A stretch of 64,000 nucleotides of DNA from positions 88,608-152,607 of the forward strand of contig DF237048.1 of assembly GCA_000708835.1 (NCBI GenBank), given 5' to 3'. The position numbers were made by a program, and so were the translations under genes. Positions 1 to 11,562 of the stretch are shown here, in pieces (the stretch's first letter is position 1; each line of letters begins with the position of its first letter). This DNA is from Klebsormidium nitens. Taxonomy: Eukaryota > Streptophyta > Klebsormidiophyceae > Klebsormidiales > Klebsormidiaceae. The notes under the pieces were generated by a model, which saw only the letters and a program-made list of their open reading frames with translations, did not search any database and was not told the DNA's origin.

Positions 1-3000
1 ACTCCTGGCCCTACCACAACCCCAGCCCCAACTGCGAATGGCTGCCTGAGCGGCGGGCGGTGCACGGGCTCCTGTGCCACCGGTTTCAACCCTTGCTACA
101 ATGCTGACGGCTCGCAGCTGACCTGCTGTACCTCTGCGTAAGTCTTCTCCTTGATCTACATATATCTGTCGTTTGGGTGTAATCTTGGTTCCTGAGACTG
201 CAGGACTACTTGTTCCTGAGCGTTGGCTGGTGCCTAGTTGCTCCAGGCTGTACATAGGATACAAGGATCTCCCGAACTCTTTCACTGGGGAGAACCACCC
301 TAATGGACCAGGGGGTGTGGCATCTCAGCGGACGAAGGCAGAGTGGATGCACTGGTCGGTTGACAGTCAATTATGTTTAGAATATACAACTCTATGTAGT
401 CAATCAACTGGATTAACGAGTACTGAAACTGCCATCATCTTTTCTTGACCGCCCCTTCAACTCTCCTTTTTTCGGCCTTTGTCCTAGTAGTCCTGATTTT
501 TCCCACAAGTAAGTGATAATAAAGGTGAGTGACATCAGCTTCCTCGTTAACAAGGTCACAAGCCCCTACAAGTCAGATAGGCGCCTGACTCATAGCATCG
601 GTTACCAGTACAATATCAATGGAAGATCCCATCCTAGGACCAGCAACACTGTGGCCTTCTCCAGTTTCCCACCTCAGTCTCTACATTTCTCACCAGGGGT
701 GGCAACCTGCAAGTCTCCAAGAGCTTAGACTAGTCTTGAGCCTTTCAAACTGAGCTCCTGTCTATTTCCATATGCAGCTGCGACATTTGCAACCTGGCCA
801 CTGGCGACGCCCCTGGCGTCTCCCAATCCCCTACCGCAACCACCACTGCCTCTCCTACCCCTACCCCCACAGCAACTGCCTCTGCCACCCCTACTCCAAC
901 CCCTACCCCCACTAAGGTCTCTGCCCCGGCCCCTGCCCCCGGAGCAGATGGTTGCGTCGTGGGGGGGGTGTGCAGCGGCACTTGCTCTGCGCCCCTGAAC
1001 CCTTGCTTCAACGCAGGTAAAGGTCACTCCCTTAGTGACGAGCTGCAGATCATGAGCTGCAATTGCCTTTGGCTTTGCCTCCTAATTGCTGCTTTCATCC
1101 CAAGTACTTGATCTTAAACGACAGTTCTGCTGTGGGGGAGCATGTAGCTTCTTGTGACCTGCCTTGGCCCCCTTACCCCTTGCTCTAATGAAGCCAAAAG
1201 TGCCCCATTTGGCAGCGATTGGGATCAGCATGTTTGAGAGAGCCTGAGGACGGTGTTGTTGTGAACTCTAGCTGGTTGAGGGGTGCCAAACATGCAACAG
1301 TGTTGAATCTCATCTTAGGGAGTTGCCATTTCGAGAAGAGATTGTTAGGGTGCACTTTCTCTTGCAGTTTGTATGTTTCGAAACAACGAGTCCTGACAGC
1401 ACTTGCAATGTCCACCTTTCCTTGAGGCCACCAAGATGCTTCCATGAGATGCTTGACGAAATCAAGCTTCAGTATCGTCACTTGTTTGTTACGAGGCATG
1501 GATTTCTCGAACTGTACAAGAGTCCCTGGAATAAAGTCGAACCGAGAGGGAGCGTCTCTGACAACTCCAGCTCGTCTGCAGCTGGGACCCAGCTGACTTG
1601 CTGTGTGAGCTCCTGCGACCAGTGCACTCTGGGGGCCGCTCCTGGAAACGACGTCACCTTCACGGTGCTTCACAACAATGATATCCATGGGCGTGTCCAG
1701 GCTTCGGTAAGTGCACAATTCTTGTAACGTTCGAAGCTTGTCGGTGTCTGTCCTGGCCAAATACAACCTTTTGGCTCCCTTGCAACACTGCTCTTTGCTT
1801 GGCGATTCTGTTGTATTCCACGTTGATCTAACAAAGCCAGTCAAGGAGACAGCAGCTGACAGCAGTCCATCATATTGGTTTGCATCAAGCGGGTGATCTG
1901 GTTTGGAAACATGCGTGCAACAAGGAGACAGCAACTATTCTTATTGAATTTGCGTTCCTGCATGCTCTTGTTGATGGCAGCTAATTTCTAACTTTGACAC
2001 AGGGGCGGCACACCAGCTCCAAGGCAATGCATGTTTTCAGTTTTCGTTCCTTCCGCATTTCTGCTCCTTTCACCTTGTAAACTGTCTTTGATGTTTGCAG
2101 GATAGGAGTTTCATCGAGTGCAATGCCGCACGCCAGACTGGCACAGGTAAGCAAAGTTCTAGAGTAGTTAGTCTTGCTCGCTAGTCCAGTTCAATCGACA
2201 AGCACAGTTTTCACTGATCAAACACGGCTGCTTAGGAGCAGATATTGTAATTCAAAGCGAAGGTTCCGCTCAAGAATCTCGTCAATCCTCGCCATTGATG
2301 TGCTCGATGTTCAGAATTTCCGACATGTCGAGCAATAGTACGTTGAACCGTCCTCACTCGTAGAGCTAACGGTTTCTTTCCAGCCGCTTTTGGTGGATCT
2401 CCATGTGAAAGTTGTTCCTTCGTTTACACCTGTGATCCCACTCTCGCCCCTGGAACGATCCTCAATTCAATTCAGCCGACAGAGCCCGAGCTTTACGGAA
2501 GCCCTTCCTCAATTACTGCCGCCCTCATAGTGTTCCAAGTCGCCCCTCCTTCACAATCGCAAAACCCTTCTCGATCTTCAACAACGTTGCAACCTGCAGA
2601 AGACTTCGTGAACCAGGCTTCCAATGATCCCTGGTGACTGCTACGGAGGGGACTCCAACTGGTTCGCCCCTCCTCCGCAATCTCGAAACCATTTTCGATC
2701 TCCGAGAAACGAGCGAAATTTTGGTTGACTACCGTTCAATATTCGCTTTCTTTAGGCGACTGCTACGGAGGATACGCCAAGATGGCCACCGTCATCGACC
2801 AGGAGCGTGCCAAGGACCTGCCCGTGTTGGTCGTGAACGCGGGAGACGAGTTCACGGGCACGCTCTGGAGTCTGACCTACCTCGGCAAGGAGTCGTCCAC
2901 CTTCCTCAACCTCCTCGGCTTTGACGTCATGGTGAGGAACCAGTCTGCGAAGCTGACGTTGCTCTGGGGTCCTGATCTCTCTGCAGACTTCTGAAGAAGG

Positions 3001-6000
3001 CTCTTGGGACCTCTCCGTCTGTGCTGCAGTGAAAGAGACTTTTTTCCCGACGTTACCAGGTTCGGCTGGTCAGAGAAAAGTGGCACGTACTCAAATTCGC
3101 ACTCGCACTCACACTCGCTGGCACTCGTACTCGCGCCTTAGGCGCAACATGGCGTTTCACAAGGGTCAGCACCCTGTGAACGTCCTAGAAGGAAGGTTTT
3201 TTCCATGATTGACCAACCGCACAAGTTTGGCGGACACGATCTTCCACGATAGAAAATCTTAAAGAGGCTCGATATATGGCCACTTCAGGCTTCTTGGTTA
3301 CTTCATAAAAGCACGAATCCACAGGTTCTGTTTCACCAACACTTGCGCTGAAAATCTTCATAGGATCAGTGACTTCTTTGCTTTCCAGGTCCCTTAGAGT
3401 GCTTTTGTTTGCTAGCCGACCTCGGAGAAGCCGTCCAAATCATAAAGCTTACTACGAGCGTGACCGACGGGCACTGTCCAGTTTTCGAATTCTCTTGCTT
3501 TTGACACTCAGCTCTGAAAGGGCTTTCCCGCCTTTCCTTGATCCACCGTTTAACGATGGTTAGTTTTTATATACTACAGCTTCGACAAAGCTTGTTGCCT
3601 GTATTGACAAGCCTCCATCCGCAAATCTTAGGCCAGTCGACCTGAGCACTCAGATGCAGCCAGGACTTCGAGCTCTGCAGCCAGGATTCTGATTTTTGCG
3701 ATCAGCTCAGAACGGCCTCAGATCAGGCAGCAAGGTTTGACGGAGCGGCGAGGTCTCCTTTGCCTTGTACGATTCTGTCCGACCAGTGCTTTCTCCTCGT
3801 ACAGAATCTGGCAACTACGATAATGACAAGCACTGCACATTCTCGTCACTTGCGTGCCCTTCCTTCCCTGCTACCTTACCCTTTCTCTTTCGTGCGTCTC
3901 ACCATCCCTCTTGTACTCCTCCGGTGCTCTGCGTTCCTTACTTGGCGCTCTGTCTTTTTTCAGACGTTCGGCAACCACGAGTTCGACAAGGGCCCCCAGG
4001 TTTTGGCCGACTACATCTCGCAGCTCAACTTCCCCATCGTGGGCACCAACACCGTGCCCAACCCCACGTCGCCCATCTACAACAAGTTCCCCAAGTCCAC
4101 CGTGAGCCGTGTCCTGTCGCGCCTCTAGTTGCCGTTCGTTTGATACAACATATTGCCTGTCTCAAAAGAGAGCCGCCTTGGAATGAATTGGAGGCATGAG
4201 ATCGTTCTTGCGGCCCCCTCTATATGTCTTCGTGACGACCCCAGGTAACCAATTTCAAGGAAAAGTGGACAGAGATGCAGGTCGGTTGTAGATGTTAGTT
4301 CAAGATTGGAGGCTTGCTTGGATCCTGTAGGCAATTCAAGTGGGCACCTTTAGCAGGCAGTAAGGACACCGAGCCTCTCTCCAAATCGGACGGAGCGCTG
4401 CCCATCCAGGTATGTCTCGAGAGCCCTTATCAATCACAATCGTGTAGTGTAAAAGACAGGATAGCGTCGAATGATACGGCTACCTAAACCGTGGGCGTAC
4501 AAGTACGACTGCTTTCCCCGGTCCTTCAGATCATGTCTTTCTGAAACGACCATAGAATTGAGACCTTCATCAGCAACTAAACCCGGGTCGTCCCGTTCTC
4601 CAGATCCTCAGCCTGAAGAACAAGATGGGCCAAGAGATCGCGAAGATCGGCGTCTGCGGCTGGGTCACCCCTGACACTAAGTTCACGTCATCCCCCGGCC
4701 CCGACATCAACTTTGCTGAGGTCATCCCCTCCGTCACCGCCTGCGTTGCTGACCTGAAGAACCAGGGAGTCAAGATCGTGATCGGCCTCGGCCACGGTGG
4801 AATTGATGATGATCTAGTGGTGGCGAAATCGGTTCCGGGTAAGCCCAAATTTCATTCCCATTGTCTATATTTATTACGTTTGAAAACGTCATCGTGCCTA
4901 CCTTGCTTGGAATTGGGACCTACAGATTTGATCTGGATTTGGTCGATTCTGTGAAAGGCATAGCGCCACGAATTGTAACTTTTAGGCCCCGTGACGCGGG
5001 GTTAGCTAGAATTAAAGGGTGGATACGTGTGCAGAGCGTGCGAAGATCTTTTTGGGTCATCAGTCAGGTTTACTGGTACCCTTCATGGCGCTTACCTTTC
5101 ATGATCTCGAGCGTTAACAGGTTTGGGGGGCGAGACAATTGGCTGTGCACTGACCCCCAAGGACGATACAATTTTTGTGCCCCCCCCTTAATTCTGGGAC
5201 GTTTACTTTTCCAGGCCTGAGCTCAGGCTGGTCGTCGGCGGCCACTCCACACCTTCCTGTACTCGGGCACCCCCCCCAAAGCTGAGCTTGACCGTAACCT
5301 TTTGCCACCCCCCTTTCTTAAGTTTCTAGTAAACCCCCCCTCCTGAAGCTGGACCGTTCCCTTCTGCAGGCCTGAGCCTGGTCGTCGGCGGCCACTCCCA
5401 CACCTTCCTCTATTCGGGCACCCCCCCCAAGCTGAATGTTGCCTTAAACCTGAGCGACACCACGCCGTTCCCCTACCCCATCAACGTGCAGAACGACTTT
5501 GGGCCGATCGTGCCCTACGTCCAGGCGTTCTGGGGAGGCAGGTGAGGGCCCCCCTGTCGGGGATAATCCACCTGCTGACGTCAGGGGTCTTTCGTGCAGA
5601 CGTCACCTCGTAGCTTCCGAGTAGTAATGTTTGATCTCCTCACTCTTCGGCGCTCCCGTGGCGCTTGAGTCTCGTTCGTCTCGCCAAGTGCCAGCGGGGT
5701 CTCAATAGCGTATCCCTGCAATTAAAAACCTCGCCTCCGTCTTGTGAGCATCTTCCCGCCCTCCCGCGTCGTCGCGCTTTTTGACTTTCCCCATTAGCAA
5801 GCCGTTCCCCCCCCTCCCCCCCCCCCCGGACATGTGTTCCAAACCCAAGCCCCACTTACTCAAGCTCCACGTACATGGGCCGCCTGATGGGCACATTTTG
5901 AGTTGCCCCTTCTGATCTTACCCACCGTTAAAGTCGTCCGGCTCCCCCTCTCAAACGTCCGCCAATCTCGCCCCCACTCCGTCCTTACATACTTTTCTCG

Positions 6001-9000
6001 TTAGTGCGTCGTCGCGCTGTAGTATCCTACGCCTGGAAGTCGTTCCAGCCATCCCCCCCTCGAACGTCTGCCAAGGCCACCCCCCCTTTTCTTCGTTGCG
6101 CAAGTACCTTGGCCGATTCACGGTCATGCACGTTCAATCTGCGTTTGCCGTTAAAAAGACGCTTCCAGCTCCCCCCCTCAAACCCCCGCCAATGTCTCCC
6201 TCCTTGCTCTTGCCCCAGGTCAATGGGCCAATTCCTGCTCACCGTTCAGCTGCGTCTCCGAACTTAAGCCCCAATGAAAATCGACTCATCACCCGCCCCT
6301 CAAAACGCCTGCCAATTGTATTCCTTTGTACATTCGCCCCAGGTACATGGGCCGCTTTACGGTCACGTTCGAGCTGCGCTTGCGACCTCACCTTTGGTGG
6401 AAAAAGCCATTTTGGCTCACCCCCCCTGCCAACCTGGTTCCCCCCACCTTTCCGTGCAACATACACTTGGCAATTCACGAGCTCCGCTTCACGAGTTGAC
6501 CCCACTTTACAACTTGGTCCGCCCCCCCCCTCAAACATTTGCCAATCTCCCCCCCCCATGTGCCCCAGGTACATGGGCCGCTTCACGATCACGTTCGACG
6601 CCGTGGGCCGGTTCAAGAACTTTGCCACGACGCAGCCGATCCTGCTGGGCGGGAGCATCAGCGAGAACAACGTCCCGGAGAAGCCGTCCGTTGCGGACCT
6701 CATCCAGTCCCTCTCCGGACCCGTGGACGCTCTCAAGTACGTCCGCAAATTCTCATTTCCGGACCCTCTGCTACAATTTCCTTGAAGCCTTCCTAGTCCA
6801 ATGTTGCAGAACCGCAACAATTGGGCCAATCAACTTTCGACTGGAATCCTCTTCAAGGAGAGGGGACACATGTCCAATCCAAATTGGCAAATCCTGAAAG
6901 AGCAGGGTACGCGTGTTTTCATCACCGAATTCAGGCTCCTCGTTTGCTTTCGTCATCCTTACGGTCGTTCTTAACTGATGACCACAAAAGCCAAACCGAC
7001 AGTATGAGGGTGCTTTCCGAAAGCCTGTGGCTGTCGAGATTGCTTTTCCGTGTTTGTGGACTGTCCGGAAAAGGGTCGTCAGCGCTTGCAAGCTGATCTT
7101 CACATGCAATCCTGATATCGAATCGACCTGCAAGGCACCTGTCGACGTTGATCATCTATCGACAAGAGTGACAAGCGCGCACAGCGATTAAGGAAGTTGC
7201 GCCTGGAAGCAGTACTGCAAATGTGTCCCGACGTTACCTACGTTGCTTGTTTTTTCTGAAACTCAGATTGACCTATACCCTCTTGATTTACCTACTTCTA
7301 GGCCATTATTCCCATCTATGAGTCTCGCTCTGATGGGCCATGTATTTTCAGCCAACTTGGGACCCGAAGACGTGGGGTGGCCATCTATGGCTTACCCACT
7401 TTCAACGTCTTGCCAAGCTCCCCAACTTCCCCTAACGTACCCTCTTCGTGATCTTCCTTTCCTGCAGCGCGCAAAATGTCGGCTCGTCGTCCGTCGCCCT
7501 CAACGGCCGCCCCTACCTCCAGGACCCGGTCACCGGGCCCGGCTCCGGGGAGATCAACCTGGGCGACCTCATCACTGACGCCATGGTGTGGAAGGTCGCC
7601 CAGAACCCGGCCTTCGAGCAGGAGTTCGGCGCCAACGTGATTGCGGTGACCAATACTGGAGGGATTCGCGTGAACCTGCCGGCGGGGCAGCTGACGCGCG
7701 GCCAGGCGAGTTTTCTCTTGTTTACCCGTCAACTTCCGGCTTATCTCCCAACTGCTTCGTTGTGGAAACCCCCGTTTTCCTTTCTGAGTGCCCCGATTAC
7801 GTTCGCTTCGCTTTCGGCCCATCCTATTTGTGACGCACGCGAGGTGGAGCAGATCGCACGGCGCAGTCAAGACGGGAGCTTTCTATCCTAGAGCGTTCGG
7901 TCCTTTCTTAGGATCATGTCCGGTTTTGAGGCTGTTCGAATCTAATGGCGGTCTCAGCTCGGCCTCGCACTTAATTTCAGATCTGTCAGGAGGTGCTGGG
8001 TCGATCGACGCCAACCATGTTTTGGAAACATCCGTGCTTGCGTCCAGAACGACGCGCTTTCTTTACCGGTGCTGATATCACACTGCTCGCGTGGATCTCT
8101 TTCCGCATATCTTCAAAAGCCGCGCTTGCCAGAACCGCGCCCGCACTGCCGCTCGGACTTGTTGCTGACGTCCCACTCCTCTCCGATCCGCTGACGCTCG
8201 TGCTGACGTCACAGCATTGCCCTCGTGCAGATCCTGACGGTGCTCCCCTTCGGCAACGTGGTGACGATCATCCAGATGACCGGCGCGGTGCTGCGGTCCG
8301 CCATCGAGTTCTCCGTCGGCCTTTGGAACCCCACCTACGCGGGCAACCAGTTCCTGCAGGTCAGAAAGACACGTTCACACCCCCTGGTTAAAGTTGCACC
8401 CAATTCTCTACGCAGTAACAGAATATATTCGTGAGAGAATCTCCTTCTCTTTGTATATTTCTGTTCAAGCGACCTACGCGAGCAACCAGCTCCTGCAGAG
8501 TCTGGACACGTTTCCGTCTTCTTCTCCAGACTGCTTTTTGGTTGTTACAGTGAAGACTGTAGCTGCTGTTAGTGCCCAAGCGTCGGCGCAAGCATCTTAC
8601 AAGTTTCGTCTCATTTGAGCTGCTTCCTCTTTGTTGGCCCGTCTCCGTGGCTTGCATCTGACAAGAGTATGTGGTCCTACTTGCTCCAGCTTCTTCGACT
8701 CTGACCTGATACGGGGTTTGCGTTGTCAGTCCGCGTTTGAAAGCCTCCGCACGTGCACTGGTTTCAAATGGTGACCCAATGATTGTGACCGATTGTTGGA
8801 AGTCAAGGAACAGAAAAGGAGTTGCAGAGTATCGCGTCACTGCCGCTTTTTGCCAGGCGTCGGCACTCTGAATCCTCTGCCACGTCCCTTACCCGCTCAT
8901 TTCCCCCGTCCGCTGACACCGTTCCGCGCACCCATTCCGTCCACAGGTTTCCGGCATCAAGTTCTCGTTCGACCCGACCAAGCCCGCCGGGTCCCGCCTC

Positions 9001-10013
9001 CTGGAGCTGGTCGCCTTCAACCCGGTCGCTAACTGCTTTACCCCGGTCGACGACGCGGCGACCTACAACGTGATCTCCAACGACTTCACGGCCGCCGGCG
9101 GAGACGGCTTCGCGCAGTTCGGGTCCTCCAAGAAGCTGCTTGCCACGGGGCCGGTGCTCGCGGACGTGCTCGCGGAGTACGTGCAGACGTTCTCGCCGAT
9201 CAACATTACGGTGAGTAGCTTCCCTTCTGTCTTGCGGGGGATGTCTTGCGGGGGACGGACAGAAGGATTCAGTGGGCGGTCGAAAGTAAAACTGCCAAGT
9301 CAAAACTGATAAGCGGGAAGGAAGGGGGCGGGGATAAGTAGTCCACAAATGAGGCATCAACATGCGGTGCGTGGCTTCTCCTCATTCCGTGAAGGGTAAG
9401 CGCCATGAAGAGTCAGGGTAATGTTAAACTAAGATCCCCGTGCTCCGCACCCGCACCCCCACTCCCACCCTAACCCCCTAAGTGATCTCACCCATCCCAT
9501 CGGTTTTCCACCGTACAGTTTCATGGCCCTTTAGCCCTTCCTCAGCCCTTCATGGAGTCAACCCAGAGTTCCTTGAGCCGCAGCAGCTGTAGGTAGATTC
9601 TCGAGGCTTGATTCGAGGAGATGCCTTGCTTATCACCGGCAAACATGTGCACTGTAGCTTGGTTGGGTACTTCTGAATGTTCCCAACCTTGATGTCTGAT
9701 GTGCCCTCAGGAAGTTGGAGATGGGTTCGAATATCACCGACAAGCTGCTTCAATCTGATCCGCTTGTCTCTCGTGTCCCTAAACATCCACGCGAGTTGCG
9801 TCAAGCTAAGCGCTGAGTACACGTCCCTCTGCTTCTCAGGTCGAGCTCAGTACAGCCAGTCGGCGAATGTTCTTGTATCGTAATCTGACGGTTCCGGGAC
9901 TTGTTTCACTGCAGACGGGCATGCGCATCAACGTGATTACGGCCAGCAACCCCTTCGTGTCTCAGAAGACGTGCGCGCGCAAGATGCGGCGCTTCCTGTT
10001 CCAGGCCAACTAG
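1..10013 (+). CDS. 5'-nucleotidase-family metallophosphoesterase with N-terminal Cys-rich modules (5' partial, 14 exons)
   Basis: Reading exons <1-137, 778-1016, 1582-1706, 2101-2146, 2756-2931, 3964-4101, 4365-4409, 4604-4838, 5370-5541, 6569-6736, 7468-7705, 8231-8359, 8947-9210 and 9915-10013 gives one open frame of 736 residues ending at TAG; all phases agree. Two Cys-rich modules (about residues 14-50 and 104-140, each with LTCC) are joined by a Thr/Pro/Ala linker. The UshA/5'-nucleotidase core follows: LHNNDIHGR (155-163), NAGDEFTGT (210-218), FGNHEFD (243-249), GLGHGG (363-368) and GGHSHT (387-392), which are the metal-binding motifs. The C-terminal substrate domain has NTGGIR (556-561), TVLPFGN and NDF...GGDGF. 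The family hydrolyses nucleotide phosphate esters. The Cys-rich and Thr/Pro region suggests secretion to the wall or apoplast. No hydrophobic GPI-type tail is seen. The start codon and signal peptide lie upstream of the window. One intron has a GC donor, and several carry exon echoes. Confidence 0.92.
2540..2785 (+). repeat. Tandem duplication (~123 bp) copying an exon start into its upstream intron
   Basis: Two diverged units lie head to tail. TCGCCCCTCCT occurs at 2540 and 2664 (offset 124), followed in each by a similar CAATC...CGATCT stretch. The real exon start at 2756 (GCGACTGCTACGGAGGATA) is echoed at 2634 (GTGACTGCTACGGAGGGGA; offset 122). The upstream copy has no clean AG acceptor and is not predicted to be spliced. 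Confidence 0.8.
3796..3832 (+). repeat. Decayed echo of the catalytic GNHEFD exon start
   Basis: About 160 bp upstream of the true exon at 3964, the intron contains CTCGTACAG followed by sequence matching the exon start: GGCAACTACGATAATGACAAG against GGCAACCACGAGTTCGACAAG. The copy would read GNYDNDK where the gene reads GNHEFDK, so the metal-binding residues are lost. An acceptor-like CAG is retained. Confidence 0.65.
5215..5300 (+). repeat. Pseudo-exon copy of the GGHSHT exon start
   Basis: From 5215 to about 5300 the intron repeats the first ~85 bp of the exon at 5370 (offset 155), including a CAG acceptor and the C-rich tract before it. The copy carries small indels: extra bases after GCCTGAG, one C missing in CACTCCACACC, and one extra A before GCTGAG. 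It therefore cannot encode the motif in frame. The preceding pyrimidine tract is also duplicated, so the duplicated unit crossed the splice site. Confidence 0.85.
5871..6568 (+). repeat. About seven-unit (~116 bp) tandem array of acceptor plus exon start inside an intron
   Basis: Recognisable copies of the exon start GTACATGGGCCGCTTCACG lie at 5871, 6104, 6219 and 6343 before the true exon at 6569. Very decayed units are likely near 5987 and 6460, which makes the spacing about 113-124 bp throughout. Each unit carries a C-run, a CAAACG.CTGCCAAT-like stretch and, where best preserved, TGCCCCAG before the exon copy. The copies at 6219 and 6343 keep an intact CCCCAG acceptor. Confidence 0.8.
8471..8498 (+). 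repeat. Echo of an exon 3' end in the downstream intron
   Basis: GACCTACGCGAGCAACCAGC TCCTGCAG at 8471-8498 copies the exon end at 8332-8359, 139 bp upstream, with a few substitutions. In the real site the following bases are GTCAGA (the donor); in the copy they are AGTCTG, so the donor is lost. Confidence 0.75.
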
Positions 10014-11562
10014 AGGAGGCGGGCGCGCGCGCCAGATTTTTGTCCAAGAACTAAGTTATTCGACATTCATAAGCTGGCAATAAGTGCGGAGCCGATGAGT
10101 CCGGCCCCGAGCAATTATGCCTGAGCAACCATAAAATTTTCTCGATGACCCGAGTTAAGAGGTGTTGCCCAATAACTAAGAAGGCCTGCAGTGTCACAAG
10201 GAGGACCGACTGCAGGAGGTTTCTCCTTGTTAAACGATTGTGCACTTTACAGCCTCCTTAGTGTGAGTTCATATATGAGTCCTCCTGTCCAGTAGGTGGT
10301 TCCAGTCTTTGCGTTTAGAGGTTTAGAGAGAACTTGTCGTGAGAGCAGAGCAGGTTCTATATCATAGATATTTAGTGTAATACAAATATTGTCCCCCTGA
10401 TTGAGTCTAGTCCATGATGGTTGTTCGCAGCTTCCCAACGTGTATTCAGATGTTCAACCACATCGTTTACACCACGCTTCCATACTGGATTTGAGCCGCT
10501 GCAAGCTGAGATGCTGAGTATGCATGACCAGCTGGATAAGCGTGGTGCTTTTGGGCATTCAGTTGGCAGCTCTCGGTCGGAAAGAGTACTGCAACTCTTG
10601 AAGGGATCTCGGATCGTGTATACAGGGTCTTTTTGGCCGGGAGGATCGGATCTGCAGATTGGTTGGGAACTCAATCAGAGGCCGTACGTTGCAGTGCTCG
10701 GATGATACACGCCGGACATCTTACTCATTCTTCCCAGTGATTGGATTCATGCTTGTTATCATTTCACATGGATGTATGTATGTATGCTGTGAAGTTTTCC
10801 GAAGAGAAGACCGTATACAAGTTTGGCCTATCATTTGGCTCCAAACGCATGGCGAGAACGAACTTAAGGAAACCATCATCCGCATGCTTCGGACACGTTT
10901 GGCATTGCATCCGATCAACGTGCAACTGGTGCCTGTGGGCCGCGTGCCAGCGGCCAGCTCCAGGCTCGTGCCCCTGCCACAAACGGGCCAATGCTGACTT
11001 GACCGTCTCGGTTGACGATTGATTGGAAATCCCCGATCCACGTGCTAGAACGCGGCCGCTGCCCGCGGCGCCTTTAACGCAAGAATCAAAGACACGAGAT
11101 TATAACTAAAACATTCGCACCTAAACATACAGAGACAATTAACGAATTTGCCAGACTCTGACCAGACTCTCAACTCTCAACTCTCAGCTGATTGCTTGAA
11201 CCGTTGAATCGCGAGAGCCATTTGACGGTGGGCCACTAGGTCCTATACCGGTATCATGGCAACGTACTTTGTGACCGCGACGCAGCGCCCGAGTCCTTCT
11301 TGGGGGATCCCTTCATGGCCCGGCGCCCGTGGATTTGCCACCTGGCCGCCTGCGGTGGCTCCACATGTGAATCGGAGTGACACACTCGATGCCAACTGTC
11401 CAGCTATGACATGGCCCAACTTGCACTTCGGTGGAGAAGATGCCTCGCCCGGCCAATCAGATTACTATAGAGCAAGCTGGGGCTTTCTCTCGCCCAGTAA
11501 AACCGCACCAAGTCTAAAGCTTGCCAGTGCCGCTGGCATCAGAAAGCAGGAAGGTCGAGTCC
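10014..11562. other. Intergenic: 3' UTR of the nucleotidase and upstream region of the hydrolase
   Basis: Only short overlapping frames with frequent stops are found on both strands. It should contain the nucleotidase poly(A) site and the hydrolase promoter and 5' UTR. I cannot place a TATA box or poly(A) signal with confidence. Confidence 0.5.

Noticed and set aside
725-1027. Gly/Arg- and Gly/Val-rich frames on the minus strand
   Set aside because: These are the antisense of the Thr/Pro-rich linker exon, whose + strand reading fits splice phases and Cys modules.
4365-4409. Alternative acceptors (TTTAG, CAG) just upstream of this 45-bp exon
   Set aside because: They put a stop in frame after the preceding phase-0 exon; only the TAAG acceptor keeps the reading frame.
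5871-6343. Reading the array copies as real alternative exons
   Set aside because: The copies soon diverge, and none has a donor that returns to the next exon in phase.
6239-6829. 196-codon frame on the minus strand
   Set aside because: It is the antisense of the exon-start array and a real nucleotidase exon; the length comes from repeated C-rich units.
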